Below, piece after piece: positions 62,440 through 64,000 of a stretch of 64,000 nt of DNA. The number at the start of each line of letters is the position of its first letter. Position 1 is the stretch's first letter. The notes under the pieces are model-generated. The model worked only from the letters and a program-made list of their open reading frames with translations. It did no database searches and had not been told where the DNA came from. This DNA is from Chionis minor (lineage: Eukaryota; Chordata; Aves; Charadriiformes; Chionididae): positions 1 through 64,000 of the forward strand of contig VZSF01006578.1 in assembly GCA_013398295.1 (NCBI GenBank). The letters run 5' to 3'. Position numbers and translations under genes: made by a program.

Positions 62440-64000
62440 GTGAGTAGTGGGATTCTGCTGGCCAGACCATGAAGAGATTACATAGATATCCATCTAAAGC
62501 TGGTAAAGCTGTGCTGATTTGTTGCAGCAGGCAGTAATAACCACACAAGATAGTTGAAAGGATTATATCTGGTCTTTAGGGAATGGGTAATGGAGATCTA
62601 TAATAGAGGAGACCTGCAAGAAAATCTTTGAAACCGCCAAGCTCAGGAAAGAGAATTAGGTCAAAAAACTCAAATAATGCAAAATCCTAGAGATGAAGGG
62701 TAAATTCTGAGCTCACTATGGGTGTGCTGCTTCTCATCTAGCACTAATTGTTTAAAGATTAGGTATCAGATCTAATTCAGACATCTCTGTGAAGCCAGTG
62801 GAGTAACAGAGAAGTTTGCAGAATATGATTCATTTTATTATAAGAAAAGTATCAAAATTCCAGGCTGGGCATCGCTGTGCCTGCACTAGAGACCAGCACC
62901 CCCCATTGTAGCTCAGGGCAGGGGCTGCAGACTCTAATGGGTGTTAAGTCCCGGGTAAGGCTGGTCATTAAGGCCTGTTAGTACCTTGAGGACCCTGACA
63001 CAAATCCAGCCTTTCACAGACCTACAAAGACAGGAAAGTGCCTGCATTTCAGGCAGAAATCCAGTGCAACTCCCAAAAATGCTTAAGTAGATTAGGGACT
63101 TGTCTTTTAATGATTTCAATGCACCATTGAGCAAACCTAGTCCCACCATTAAAAACAGTCTCAGCATTTCGAAGTAGTCTAATACTTACCTGTTTTTCTC
63201 AATCAAGGGGTTTGACAGGACTGTTCTACATGTCCCCTTCTATTTCTGGCTACATGTCTTTAGTTATGCATTAAATCGACCTCGAGACTTGATTTCTTTT
63301 CTGTCTATTCTAACTTTGAGGCAGCGTGGGGAAATTGGCTCAGATGTTGGTCAAGTTGTTCTATAATAGTTAAACAGAACAAGACTGTATTGATCGTATG
63401 CCCTTCCTAAGTGATGACTCCCAACTGAATTACACAAGAAAAAAAAAAAATCACAGTGCTTTCTTCTAATTATAATTTTCTGTTTTTCTGACCTGACATG
63501 AATTTATTGTTCTAAATCTTTCAGTACAGCCTGGAAATTGGTCCCATTCTTGGGCTCCAAAAACAAAAGCTCAATTATTTTTTTTTCTTTTTAGGAGACA
63601 CCACAAGTTTCCCTAACCTAAAACATGCCTGCAAAATAATCTTCCAAATGTGTTCCATCTGACAGCCAAAATTTTACTGCACACATTATGATTGGCCAAA
63701 TTCTGGTGTCATTTTCCATTCCTTAAATTCCTAGAAAGGCCAGTGGCTTTTTACGTATAAACAGGAGAACAGTTTGCTGCAAGTGACATAGTCAAAACCA
63801 GTAAGATCACATTCAACCAGTGGTGAAATGTGAAGTTTAGTATCAGGCAAAGGTACCTATACTAACTCTGTTTTATAACTTGCTTCCCACCTGTGTCAGC
63901 AACAGGCTGTTTACTTATCAAACATAGAGGTCATCCCACCCTCGTATCTCAAGGAGGCATTCCAATTCAGTTAGTTACATAGGGTTTGATTATTTAACCC
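62440..64000. other. AT-rich sequence to window end, nothing recognised
   Basis: A consensus minus-strand donor (CAG then GTAAGT) is present at about 63193-63187 but I could not pair it with a convincing acceptor. A 12-base poly(A) lies at 63439-63450. No other feature is supported. Confidence 0.5.

Overview
This window looks like nuclear DNA from a bird. The main evidence is four copies of CR1, a non-LTR (LINE) retrotransposon. Their 3' tails end in the ATTCTATG-type octamer repeats, and their ORF2 pieces match the form common in avian genomes. CR1 also occurs in other sauropsids, so 'bird' is strongly favoured rather than proven, and no species can be named. The rest is AT-rich, intron-less-looking sequence with short random open frames, poly(A)/poly(T) runs and microsatellites. 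I see no bacterial, plasmid or phage features, no CRISPR array, no complete protein-coding gene and no recognisable structural RNA gene. It is best read as a gene desert or the inside of a very long intron.

Layout. 1-640 is GC- and CpG-richer than its surroundings and may begin with the last bases of a CR1 tail. 641-6599 is featureless apart from a 170-bp A-rich tract at 2476-2646, which includes uninterrupted runs of 56 and 43 A. 6600-6712 carries the internal promoter boxes of a tRNA-derived SINE on the minus strand. 17083-21565 is a retrotransposon cluster. It holds a 5'-truncated minus-strand CR1 (17083-17629), an internally deleted plus-strand CR1 (17908-18762) with 193 uninterrupted codons of ORF2, and the longest copy, a minus-strand CR1 of about 1.47 kb (20100-21565) with a dead reverse transcriptase. 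A fourth CR1 lies at 48335-48940. From 21.7 kb to the end I find only simple repeats, the fourth CR1 and scattered exon-like signals.

The clearest anomaly is at 48549-49627: 539 bases occur twice with no differences, the two copies separated by one ambiguous base (N at 49088). This has the signature of two contigs whose overlapping ends were joined without being merged, so about 540 bases of the window are probably an assembly artefact.

I also list exon-like segments (15187-15277 +, 37218-37309 -, 62372-62439 +, and weakly 9541-9578 +). Each has good splice signals on both sides and exactly one open frame, or an open frame through a very short segment. The plus-strand ones are not phase-compatible as direct neighbours, I recognise no protein family in them, and they may be chance. 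I did not find a convincing new biological system here.
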